Positions 1 through 5,011 of a stretch of 5,716 nucleotides of DNA are shown here, piece after piece. Positions within the stretch are counted from its first letter, which is position 1. Each line of letters starts with the position of its first letter. Position numbers and translations under genes: made by a program. The notes under the pieces are model-generated. The model was not told the DNA's origin and ran no database searches. It saw only the letters and a list, made by a program, of their open reading frames with translations. The stretch is from contig CAMBSA010000147.1 of NCBI GenBank assembly GCA_945869935.1, positions 1-5,716 of the forward strand, in the 5' to 3' direction. Origin of the DNA: Bordetella parapertussis. GTDB lineage: Bacteria > Pseudomonadota > Gammaproteobacteria > Burkholderiales > SG8-39.

Positions 1-1007
1 CAGCGCGCGATGCGGATGCCCTTGGAGGCGCAGAACTCCACGAACGGGATGGGTATGGTGCTGCCGCCCATGCCCACGTCCTCCAGCCGCGCGATGTCCG
101 CGGGCGTGGTGTCGGGATGGTTGAATATCGAATTCAGGAACACCGTGGCCCCCTGCCCCGTGGTGAGGTCGTGCTCGCGCATGGCGCGCAGCACCGTCGG
201 CACGTCCCAGCCGTCCATGATGTGCACCGGCTTGCCGCGATAGGGCTGCAGGAACACGCCCACCAGCATGCCGGTGATGTGGCTCAGCGGCCCGCCCACC
301 ATGACGGCGCGCTTCTGCCGCGGCAGCGCGTCCATGTGCAGCCAGTTCTCGCACACCAGCGAGCGGTGCGTATGCACCACGCCCTTGGGATCGGCCGTGG
401 TACCCGAGGTGAAGGCGATGGCCACCACGCTGTCCGGGTCCACCCTGGGCAGGGCCGCGATGGGCGAATCGGCGATCAGTTCGTTGTAATTGCGCATGCC
501 GGCCGGGATCTGGTCACCGATGACATACACGTCCTCGAGATCCGGCATCTCCTTGCGCAATTCGGCGATGTGTTCCAGCCGCCCGCCCGCCGGCGATTCG
601 GCGGTGATGAGGATGCGCGCTTTCGATTTGGAGAGGATGAAGCGCAGCTCCTTGGTGCCGTAGAACGGCGCCACCGGCACCAGGATGGCGCCCAGCACCG
701 GCACGGCGTGAAAGCCCAGCGCGCCCTCGATGGAATTGTTGACGTAGATGCACACCACGTCGCCTGCCTTGATGCCGCGGTGCTTCAGGCCTTCGGCGAG
801 GCGCAGCGCCTGGTCGCGAACCGCGCCGAACGTGGAATGCTGCGGACGCGTGGTCGACCAGATGCTGTAGGGCAGTTGCGGGTTGCGCCCCAGCCATTCG
901 AGCAGCGAATGGCCGAGCGTGCTGTCGTCCCACCAGCCTTGTTTCAGGTAGCGCGCGCGCAGTTCGGCGGGAAAGGACCGCAGGGCGGTCGGGTCTATCT
1001 GCAGCAT
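1..1007 (-). CDS. AMP-forming acyl-CoA synthetase (ANL superfamily), N-terminal part, cut by window edge
   Basis: Members of this family activate a carboxylic acid with ATP to an acyl-adenylate and then form the CoA thioester in the cytoplasm. The visible 335 residues are open from ATG (1007-1005) to the window edge. The adenylate-forming P-loop FTSGTTADPKG lies at residues 199-209, and the PLSHITGM segment, a conserved histidine region in these ligases, at 240-247. The opening (YLKQGWWDDSTLG, 20-32) resembles cyclohexanecarboxylate/medium-chain CoA ligases. The sequence ends at GIRIAR, where the next family motif (YGSTE-like) is expected, so roughly 200 residues including the C-terminal lid domain lie outside. 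The start is supported by a strong ribosome binding site and by the family-like N-terminus. No signal peptide or membrane segment is seen. The acid substrate cannot be told from this part, so no symbol is given. It diverges from prkA and is probably a separate unit. Confidence 0.93.
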   Translation of the reverse strand, partial: MLQIDPTALRSFPAELRARYLKQGWWDDSTLGHSLLEWLGRNPQLPYSIWSTTRPQHSTFGAVRDQALRLAEGLKHRGIKAGDVVCIYVNNSIEGALGFHAVPVLGAILVPVAPFYGTKELRFILSKSKARILITAESPAGGRLEHIAELRKEMPDLEDVYVIGDQIPAGMRNYNELIADSPIAALPRVDPDSVVAIAFTSGTTADPKGVVHTHRSLVCENWLHMDALPRQKRAVMVGGPLSHITGMLVGVFLQPYRGKPVHIMDGWDVPTVLRAMREHDLTTGQGATVFLNSIFNHPDTTPADIARLEDVGMGGSTIPIPFVEFCASKGIRIAR

Positions 1008-1010
1008 CTT

Positions 1011-1018
1011 TCCTCCTT
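1011..1018 (-). promoter_or_regulatory. Ribosome binding site of the acyl-CoA synthetase gene
   Basis: The minus strand reads AAGGAGGA followed by AAG and the ATG at 1007. This is a near-perfect anti-16S match, with four bases between AGGAGG and the start. It fixes the start codon and suggests efficient translation. Confidence 0.85.
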
Positions 1019-1028
1019 GACTTCGTCT

Positions 1029-1045
1029 CAGCAGGCGCACTGCTG
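1029..1045 (-). repeat. Inverted repeat CAGCAG-N5-CTGCTG in the acyl-CoA synthetase leader
   Basis: Two perfect 6-base arms flank a 5-base spacer, about 10 bases upstream of the Shine-Dalgarno and directly downstream of the candidate -10 element. It could be a repressor operator or a leader-RNA hairpin next to the ribosome binding site. TetR- and GntR-type regulators often bind palindromes in such positions, but the sequence matches no consensus I can name. Confidence 0.5.
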
Positions 1046-1052
1046 CGATGTC

Positions 1053-1058
1053 ATTGTA
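1053..1058 (-). promoter_or_regulatory. Candidate -10 element for the acyl-CoA synthetase gene
   Basis: The minus strand reads TACAAT, five of six matches to TATAAT, 46 bases before the ATG. Transcription would start near 1046, giving a leader of about 39 bases. No good -35 hexamer stands at 16-18 bases; the nearest partial match, CGGACA, is 20 bases away. An activator-dependent promoter or a chance match are both possible. Confidence 0.3.
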
Positions 1059-1103
1059 GCGTTGTCGCGTGGTATTGGTGTCCGTTGCCGGCAGCGCCAC
1101 CCG

Positions 1104-1123
1104 GAGCCGGGCCGATCCGGCTC
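1104..1123. repeat. Inverted repeat GAGCCGG-N6-CCGGCTC
   Basis: Perfect 7-base arms are separated by GCCGAT. In RNA this would be a stable G+C-rich stem with a six-base loop. No T-run follows on either strand, so it is not a canonical intrinsic terminator. Its function is unknown. Confidence 0.5.
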
Positions 1124-1163
1124 GCGCACCGGCCCATTCACTCACGCTTACGATATTTCCCGC

Positions 1164-1198
1164 GCACCGCTTCGAGCGCAACCGCACCAGCGCGGTGC
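1164..1198. repeat. Inverted repeat GCACCGC-N21-GCGGTGC with a nested alternative
   Basis: Perfect 7-base arms lie at 1164-1170 and 1192-1198. The right arm can instead pair with a closer GCACC at 1184-1188 (5-base stem, 5-base loop). The long loop makes the outer pairing less compelling than its neighbours. Function unknown. Confidence 0.35.
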
Positions 1199-1221
1199 TG
1201 TTCTCTCTATTGATTTCGAAT

Positions 1222-1245
1222 GTGCTCGACCTTAAGACGAGCCAC
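1222..1245. repeat. Imperfect hairpin GTGCTCG / CGAG-C-CAC
   Basis: Seven base pairs with one bulged C close a 9-base loop that contains the palindrome CTTAAG. Only a short TTT follows on the plus strand and no gene ends upstream on that strand, so a terminator reading is weak. Confidence 0.35.
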
Positions 1246-1297
1246 TTTCCCGTCCTGTGACGATCTTGGCCTGATCATTTCCAGCCGATACTCTTTT

Positions 1298-1319
1298 TGT
1301 CGCGTCGATCTCCGCGACA
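1298..1319. repeat. Inverted repeat TGTCGCG-N8-CGCGACA
   Basis: Perfect 7-base arms flank an 8-base spacer. A run of five T (1294-1298) lies on the 5' side in the plus orientation, which is the wrong side for a plus-strand terminator and gives A residues in a minus transcript. It may be an operator or one stem of a structured RNA. Confidence 0.5.
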
Positions 1320-1330
1320 TCAGGATCGTG

Positions 1331-1349
1331 CCTTCACCATACCTGAAGG
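1331..1349. repeat. Inverted repeat CCTTCA-N7-TGAAGG
   Basis: Perfect 6-base arms flank a 7-base spacer. It lies between two stronger inverted repeats, with about 11 and 6 bases to either side, so three potential hairpins follow each other closely. Confidence 0.4.
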
Positions 1350-1355
1350 ATTCCC

Positions 1356-1400
1356 TGCCGACGATACGTCGATGTCGGCACGGCACGCCATGCGCCGACA
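1356..1400. repeat. Two mutually exclusive hairpins sharing the arm GTCGGC
   Basis: TGCCGAC (1356-1362) pairs perfectly with GTCGGCA (1374-1380) across 11 bases. The same middle arm, as TGTCGGC (1373-1379), also pairs perfectly with GCCGACA (1394-1400) across 14 bases. The two 7-base stems cannot form together. A third option, CGACG-ATA-CGTCG at 1359-1371, competes with the first. Such switching geometry is seen in attenuators and riboswitch platforms, but no terminator, leader peptide or known aptamer is recognisable, and chance in G+C-rich DNA is not excluded. Confidence 0.45.
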
Positions 1401-1550
1401 ACCGGCTATCAGCAGATTGCCAGGTCGAGTGCCACAGATCACCCGACAGGGCCTGCACTTTCAAGCCCGAGAATTGCTCAATGCCCGTTGATGAACCACA
1501 AAACCTGGGCTATTCCTAGCGCTGGCCCGATGCCGCACAGGTCGATCAGC

Positions 1551-1585
1551 GAGCGCTCCCGTTCGAACGCCATCGGCGATCGGCG
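1551..1585. repeat. Two adjacent palindromes followed by a tandem 7-base repeat
   Basis: GAGCGCTC (1551-1558) is a perfect 8-base palindrome. One base later CGTTCGAACG (1560-1569) is a perfect 10-base palindrome. ATCGGCG then occurs twice in tandem (1572-1585). These may be protein-binding sites upstream of prkA; no consensus is recognised. Confidence 0.4.
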
Positions 1586-1619
1586 GGCCGCGTGAAATAG
1601 GCCGTGAATGTCCTTCTGT

Positions 1620-1651
1620 TTCACACACCAACGCGATGTGGACTGTGTGAA
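1620..1651. repeat. Inverted repeat TTCACACA-N16-TGTGTGAA upstream of prkA
   Basis: Perfect 8-base arms stand 24 bases apart centre to centre. As RNA the pairing extends through CCA (1628-1630) with TGG (1639-1641), leaving a 2-base bulge and an 8-base loop. The right arm overlaps the candidate -10 element of prkA, so an operator is the favoured reading. No T-run follows, so it is not an intrinsic terminator. The binding protein is unknown. Confidence 0.55.
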
Positions 1652-1655
1652 TACT
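1650..1655 (+). promoter_or_regulatory. Candidate -10 element for the prkA-yeaH-spoVR genes, sigma-S-like
   Basis: AATACT followed by T matches the sigma-S-preferred TATACT at five of six positions. It would give a transcript start near 1662 and a leader of about 80 bases before prkA. No convincing -35 hexamer is found at 16-18 bases; sigma-S promoters often lack one. The E. coli counterpart yeaG is known to depend on RpoS, which makes the reading plausible, but the match is short. Confidence 0.3.
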
Positions 1656-1730
1656 TGTAACCGTAAATCATCAGGGCCCGTCGAAGCCAAGTCAGCGTTC
1701 CAACCCGTCACCGGGCCGGTCATTTCTGTG

Positions 1731-1737
1731 GGAGGAG
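1731..1737 (+). promoter_or_regulatory. Ribosome binding site of prkA, deciding the ATG at 1744
   Basis: GGAGGAG precedes the start. From GGAGG (1731-1735) there are eight bases to ATG 1744. An in-frame TTG at 1738 is only two bases from GGAGG and would add two residues (MH) absent from homologues, so ATG 1744 is preferred. Confidence 0.88.
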
Positions 1738-1743
1738 TTGCAC

Positions 1744-3666
1744 ATGAATCTATTCGACAGTTATCGGCAGCTTTACGTCAGCGGCCGAGAAGAGGAGATG
1801 TCACTGCCGGAATATCTCGATCTGTGCGGGCGCGATCCACTGGCCTATGCGACGGCTGCCGAGCGCATGCTGGCCGCAATCGGCGAACCCGAGACCATCG
1901 ACACGCGGCATGACCAGCGCTTGTCGAGGATATTCTCCAACCGCCTGATCCGACGCTATCCGGCGTTCCGGGAGTTCTACGGAATGGACGAAGCCATCGC
2001 GCAGATCGTGGCTTATTTCAAGCACGCGGCGCAGGGCCTGGAGGAGCGCAAGCAGGTGCTGTATCTGCTGGGTCCGGTGGGTGGCGGCAAGTCCTCGATC
2101 GCCGAGCGCCTCAAGATCCTGATGGAAACCTACCCCATCTGCGCCCTGAAGGGCTCGCCCGTCAACGAATCGCCGCTGGGACTATTTCACGCCGAGCGCG
2201 ACGGTGCGACGCTGCAGGCCGAATACGGCATTCCGAAGCGCTACCTGCGCGGCATCATGAGTCCCTGGGCGGTCAAGCGCCTCAAGGAATTCGACGGCGA
2301 CATCACCCAGTTCCGGGTGGTGCGCGTTCAGCCTTCAGTATTGAAGCAGATCGCGATCACCAAGGTCGAACCGGGCGACGAAAACAACCAGGACATTTCC
2401 GCGCTGGTCGGCAAGGTCGACATCCGCAAGCTCGAATCCCTGTCGCAGGACGATCCGGACGCCTACAGCTATTCGGGCGGCCTGTGCCTGGCCAACCAGG
2501 GCCTGCTCGAATTCGTCGAGATGTTCAAGGCGCCGATCAAGATGCTGCACCCCTTGCTAACCGCCACCCAGGAGGGAAATTTCAAAGGCACCGAGGGTTT
2601 CTCGGCCATTCCATTTCAGGGCGTCATCCTGGCGCACTCCAACGAATCGGAATGGACGGCGTTCCGCAACAACCGCAACAACGAGGCCTTCCTTGACCGC
2701 GTCTACATCGTCAAGGTGCCCTACTGCCTGCAGGTGTCTGACGAAGTCAGGATCTATCAAAAGTTGCTCAAGAACAGTTCGCTGTCGGCGGCCCCCTGCG
2801 CGCCGGGCACCCTCGAAATGATGGCCCAGTTTGCCGTCCTGTCGCGTCTCAAGGAGCCGGAGAATTCCGGCATCTACTCGAAGATGCGGATTTACGATGG
2901 TGAAAACCTCAAGGATGTCGATCCGAACGCCAAATCGGTACAGGAATACCGCGATTACGCCGGCATGGACGAGGGCATGACCGGAATGTCGACGCGCTTT
3001 TCCTACAAGGTTCTGTCGAGCGTATTCAATCACGACCAGACCGAGATCGCGGCCAACCCCGTGCACCTGATGTACGTCCTGGAGCAGCGCCTGCTGCGCG
3101 AACAACTCCCGGAGGAAACGCAGCGCCGTCACCTCGAATTCATCAAGGGCCATTTGTCGGTGCGCTACGCCGAGTTCATCGGCAAGGAAATCCAGACCGC
3201 CTACCTGGAGTCGTATTCGGAATACGGACAGAACATATTCGACCGCTACGTCACATTCGCCGACTACTGGATCCAGGACGAGGACTACCGCGACCCTGAA
3301 ACCGGCGAGAGCTTCAACCGGGCGCAACTCAATGGCGATCTGGAGAAAATAGAGAAGCCTGCCGGCATCGCCAACCCCAAGGACTTCAGGAACGAAATCG
3401 TCAATTTCGTGTTGCGAGCGCGGGCCACGGCGGGTGGCAAGAACCCCACGTGGACCAGTTACGAAAAACTGCGCGAAGTGATCGAGAAAAAAATGTTCTC
3501 GAACACCGAAGAATTGCTGCCCGTGATCTCGTTCAACGCCAAGGCCTCCGAAAACGACCGCAAGAAACACGAGAGCTTCGTGTCACGCATGGTTGCCAAG
3601 GGCTACACCGAGAAACAGGTGCGCCTGCTTTGCGAATGGTACCTGCGCGTGCGCAAATCACAGTAG
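1744..3666 (+). CDS. prkA: PrkA/YeaG-type AAA+ ATPase with kinase-like C-terminal domain
   Basis: This cytoplasmic protein (640 aa) aligns by eye along its whole length with E. coli YeaG (about 644 aa). The N-terminal PrkA AAA+ domain spans roughly residues 20-380, with Walker A GPVGGGKSS at 110-118, a Walker B-like GLLEFVEMFK at 253-262 (valine in place of the usual aspartate) and a sensor-like HSNES at 298-302. The C-terminal PrkA domain (about 400-640) carries the conserved run EIQTAYLESYSEYGQNIFDR and ends LCEWYLRVRKSQ. Homologues are reported to phosphorylate a protein substrate in Bacillus subtilis and, for E. coli YeaG, to act in nutrient-stress adaptation; a protease activity has also been proposed, so its activity is debated. 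Compared with E. coli it lacks about three residues in the loop before SPVNESPLGLF (138-148). It leads a probable operon with yeaH and spoVR. Confidence 0.97.
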   Translation: MNLFDSYRQLYVSGREEEMSLPEYLDLCGRDPLAYATAAERMLAAIGEPETIDTRHDQRLSRIFSNRLIRRYPAFREFYGMDEAIAQIVAYFKHAAQGLEERKQVLYLLGPVGGGKSSIAERLKILMETYPICALKGSPVNESPLGLFHAERDGATLQAEYGIPKRYLRGIMSPWAVKRLKEFDGDITQFRVVRVQPSVLKQIAITKVEPGDENNQDISALVGKVDIRKLESLSQDDPDAYSYSGGLCLANQGLLEFVEMFKAPIKMLHPLLTATQEGNFKGTEGFSAIPFQGVILAHSNESEWTAFRNNRNNEAFLDRVYIVKVPYCLQVSDEVRIYQKLLKNSSLSAAPCAPGTLEMMAQFAVLSRLKEPENSGIYSKMRIYDGENLKDVDPNAKSVQEYRDYAGMDEGMTGMSTRFSYKVLSSVFNHDQTEIAANPVHLMYVLEQRLLREQLPEETQRRHLEFIKGHLSVRYAEFIGKEIQTAYLESYSEYGQNIFDRYVTFADYWIQDEDYRDPETGESFNRAQLNGDLEKIEKPAGIANPKDFRNEIVNFVLRARATAGGKNPTWTSYEKLREVIEKKMFSNTEELLPVISFNAKASENDRKKHESFVSRMVAKGYTEKQVRLLCEWYLRVRKSQ

Positions 3667-3693
3667 GCGGCGCAGGACGGGTCCTCGGCCGCC
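3666..3693 (+). repeat. Hairpin starting at the prkA stop codon
   Basis: GGCGGC (3666-3671) pairs with GCCGCC (3688-3693). Across a symmetric 2x2 internal loop, AGGA (3674-3677) pairs with TCCT (3682-3685) around a CGGG tetraloop. The stem includes the last base of the TAG stop. AATCGGG follows with no T-run, so it is not a canonical intrinsic terminator. It may protect the prkA transcript 3' end, allow partial Rho-independent pausing, or set unequal expression of prkA versus yeaH. Those roles are inferred. Confidence 0.55.
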
Positions 3694-3753
3694 AATCGGG
3701 CGCGGGCAAATGACGGGCGGGAGACTTACACCAATAACGGATCGACGGAAAAA

Positions 3754-5010
3754 ATGTCCAACATCATCGATCGCCGACTGAACGACCGCAACAAGAATGC
3801 GGTCAATCGCGAGCGCTTTATCCGGCGCTACAAGGAACATGTCAAAGGAGCGGTCGCGGACATGGTTGCGCGCCGCTCTATCCGCGACATGGCGGACGGC
3901 GGCGACGTGACCGTCCCGAGCAAGGATATTGCCGAACCGACGTTCCGTCACGGGCCGGGCGGTCAGCGCGAGACCGTCCACCCCGGCAACAGGAAATTCA
4001 ATCCCGGCGACCGTATCGAACGACAGAAGGACGATGACGCAGGCAGTGGCGAGGGCGGCGGCGGCGGCGAGGGCGTGGATGGTTTCCACTTCGCCCTGAC
4101 CCGCGAAGAATTCCTCAATCTTTTTTTCGAGGATCTCGAATTGCCGCGCCTTGAGCGCACAGTGCTCGGCGGACTGAAGGACCGGCGCATGCAGCGTGCC
4201 GGATATACCACCACCGGTGCACCCACCAACCTGTCCATAGCCCGCTCGCTAAAGATCGCGATCGGACGCCGGCTGGCGCTTACCGCCCCTCTGTACCGCG
4301 AAATCGGGGAGCGACGGTCCGATCTGCAATCACTGGATGTCGATCACGATCAGCCCTGCGAGACGGAGCAGACGCTGCTGACCGAAATCGCGCGGCTTCA
4401 ACACCGCATCGACCGCGTTCCATTCATTGATCCGATCGACCTGCGCTACCGCCATCGCGTGCTGGTGCCCCATCCCATCAGCCAGGCGGTCATGTTCTGT
4501 CTGATGGACGTATCGGCGTCGATGGACGAACACAAGAAGGATCTGGCCAAGCGCTTCTACACCCTGCTCTACCTGTTCCTGACGCGCAAATACGAGAAGG
4601 TGGACGTGGTCTTCATTCGTCACACCGAGGACGCGCAGGAAGTCGATGAGGAACGCTTCTTTCACGACCCCGCCAGCGGAGGCACGGTGGTGCTCTCGGC
4701 GCTGGAACTGATGAACGAGATCATTGCCGAACGTTACCCGGTGGGCGCGTGGAACATCTACGGCGCGCAGGTGTCGGACGGCGATGCCTTCGGCGCCGAT
4801 CCTGAAAAGAGCCGCGGCTTCCTGGAAGACAGCATCCTGCCGCTTGCCCGCTACTACGCCTACATCGAAGTGGCGCAATCCGACGCACGCGTTTCAACCC
4901 TGAGTGCCTCCTACCGGCGCGTCAGCGCGGCACATTTCGCCATGTGCGAGGTTCATGAGCGCCGCGAAATTTATCCGGTGTTCCGCGAATTGTTCAGAAA
5001 GGAAGCCTGA
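3754..5010 (+). CDS. yeaH: YeaH (DUF444/UPF0229) protein with von Willebrand A-like metal site
   Basis: This is a 418-aa protein matching E. coli YeaH (about 427 aa) throughout: IDRRLN near the start, the VHPGN segment at 75-79, RAGYTTTGAP at 148-157, RVPFIDPIDLRY at 221-232, AVMFCLMDVSASMD at 245-258 and IYPVFRELF at 406-414. MDVSASMD is a MIDAS-like DxSxS (Asp252, Ser254, Ser256); the SGGT at 308-311 and SDGD at 341-344 fit the other metal-site positions, so a VWA-like fold in the C-terminal half is likely. A Gly-rich linker (about 97-107) separates it from the N-terminal part. The protein is probably cytoplasmic, with no signal peptide or membrane helix. The family has no settled biochemical role. 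The ATG is chosen from the homologous N-terminus; its ribosome binding site is weak (GGA at 3747-3749 within an A-rich stretch), suggesting lower translation than prkA or coupling. The stop is one base before spoVR. Confidence 0.95.
   Translation: MSNIIDRRLNDRNKNAVNRERFIRRYKEHVKGAVADMVARRSIRDMADGGDVTVPSKDIAEPTFRHGPGGQRETVHPGNRKFNPGDRIERQKDDDAGSGEGGGGGEGVDGFHFALTREEFLNLFFEDLELPRLERTVLGGLKDRRMQRAGYTTTGAPTNLSIARSLKIAIGRRLALTAPLYREIGERRSDLQSLDVDHDQPCETEQTLLTEIARLQHRIDRVPFIDPIDLRYRHRVLVPHPISQAVMFCLMDVSASMDEHKKDLAKRFYTLLYLFLTRKYEKVDVVFIRHTEDAQEVDEERFFHDPASGGTVVLSALELMNEIIAERYPVGAWNIYGAQVSDGDAFGADPEKSRGFLEDSILPLARYYAYIEVAQSDARVSTLSASYRRVSAAHFAMCEVHERREIYPVFRELFRKEA
4999..5005 (+). promoter_or_regulatory. 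Ribosome binding site of spoVR inside the end of yeaH
   Basis: AAGGAAG lies within the last sense codons of yeaH, six bases before ATG 5012. It selects this start over the in-frame ATG at 5042 and, with the one-base gap, points to translational coupling of yeaH and spoVR. Confidence 0.75.
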
Positions 5011-5011
5011 A

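Larger units (their letters stand above)
1008..1743. other. Divergent intergenic region of 736 bases, no credible gene, rich in inverted repeats
   Basis: This stretch separates the divergent acyl-CoA synthetase and prkA starts. Open frames inside it (for example 1220-1519 plus, 1207-1464 minus, 1478-1723 minus) give arginine-, serine- and cysteine-rich products with no recognisable domain and overlap each other on opposite strands. I see no tRNA, rRNA or transposase remnant. Parts of it (about 1201-1350 and 1605-1670) look less G+C-rich than the genes. It holds at least eight perfect or near-perfect inverted repeats with arms of 6-8 bases and short spacers, listed separately. It probably carries the promoters of both flanking genes and may carry an untranslated structured RNA; the latter is inference only. 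Confidence 0.7.

Noticed and set aside
117..1235. Plus-strand open frame of 372 codons opposite the acyl-CoA synthetase
   Set aside because: Its product is His/Arg/Ala/Gln-rich without a recognisable domain, it lies antisense to a gene with clear family motifs, and it has no ribosome binding site; long antisense frames are common in G+C-rich DNA.
1207..1519. Overlapping small open frames on both strands (85 aa minus, 99 aa plus)
   Set aside because: No recognisable domain, no clear Shine-Dalgarno and mutual overlap; the many inverted repeats fit non-coding DNA better.
1522..1537. TGGCCCGATGCCGCA as a sigma-54 promoter
   Set aside because: The GG and GC elements are one base too close and the TT before GC is missing.
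1555..1576. GTTCGAAC as the T-arm of a tRNA
   Set aside because: The flanking bases do not form a T-stem, and no anticodon arm or acceptor stem can be built around it.
1478..1723. Minus-strand frame with a LCGIGPALG segment recalling the helix-hairpin-helix of IS110-type transposases
   Set aside because: The resemblance is a few residues at the C-terminus of an 81-aa frame; no other transposase motif or element end is present.
2557..3570. Minus-strand open frame of 337 codons inside prkA
   Set aside because: It is antisense to a full-length, well-conserved PrkA and its product is low-complexity Val/Phe/Leu/Asp/Arg-rich with no family resemblance.
3666..3700. Intrinsic terminator between prkA and yeaH
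   Set aside because: The stem is strong but AATCGGG follows instead of a T-run, and yeaH and spoVR continue in the same direction.
4330..4878. Minus-strand open frame of 182 codons inside yeaH
   Set aside because: Shadow of the conserved YeaH coding frame; no ribosome binding site or domain.
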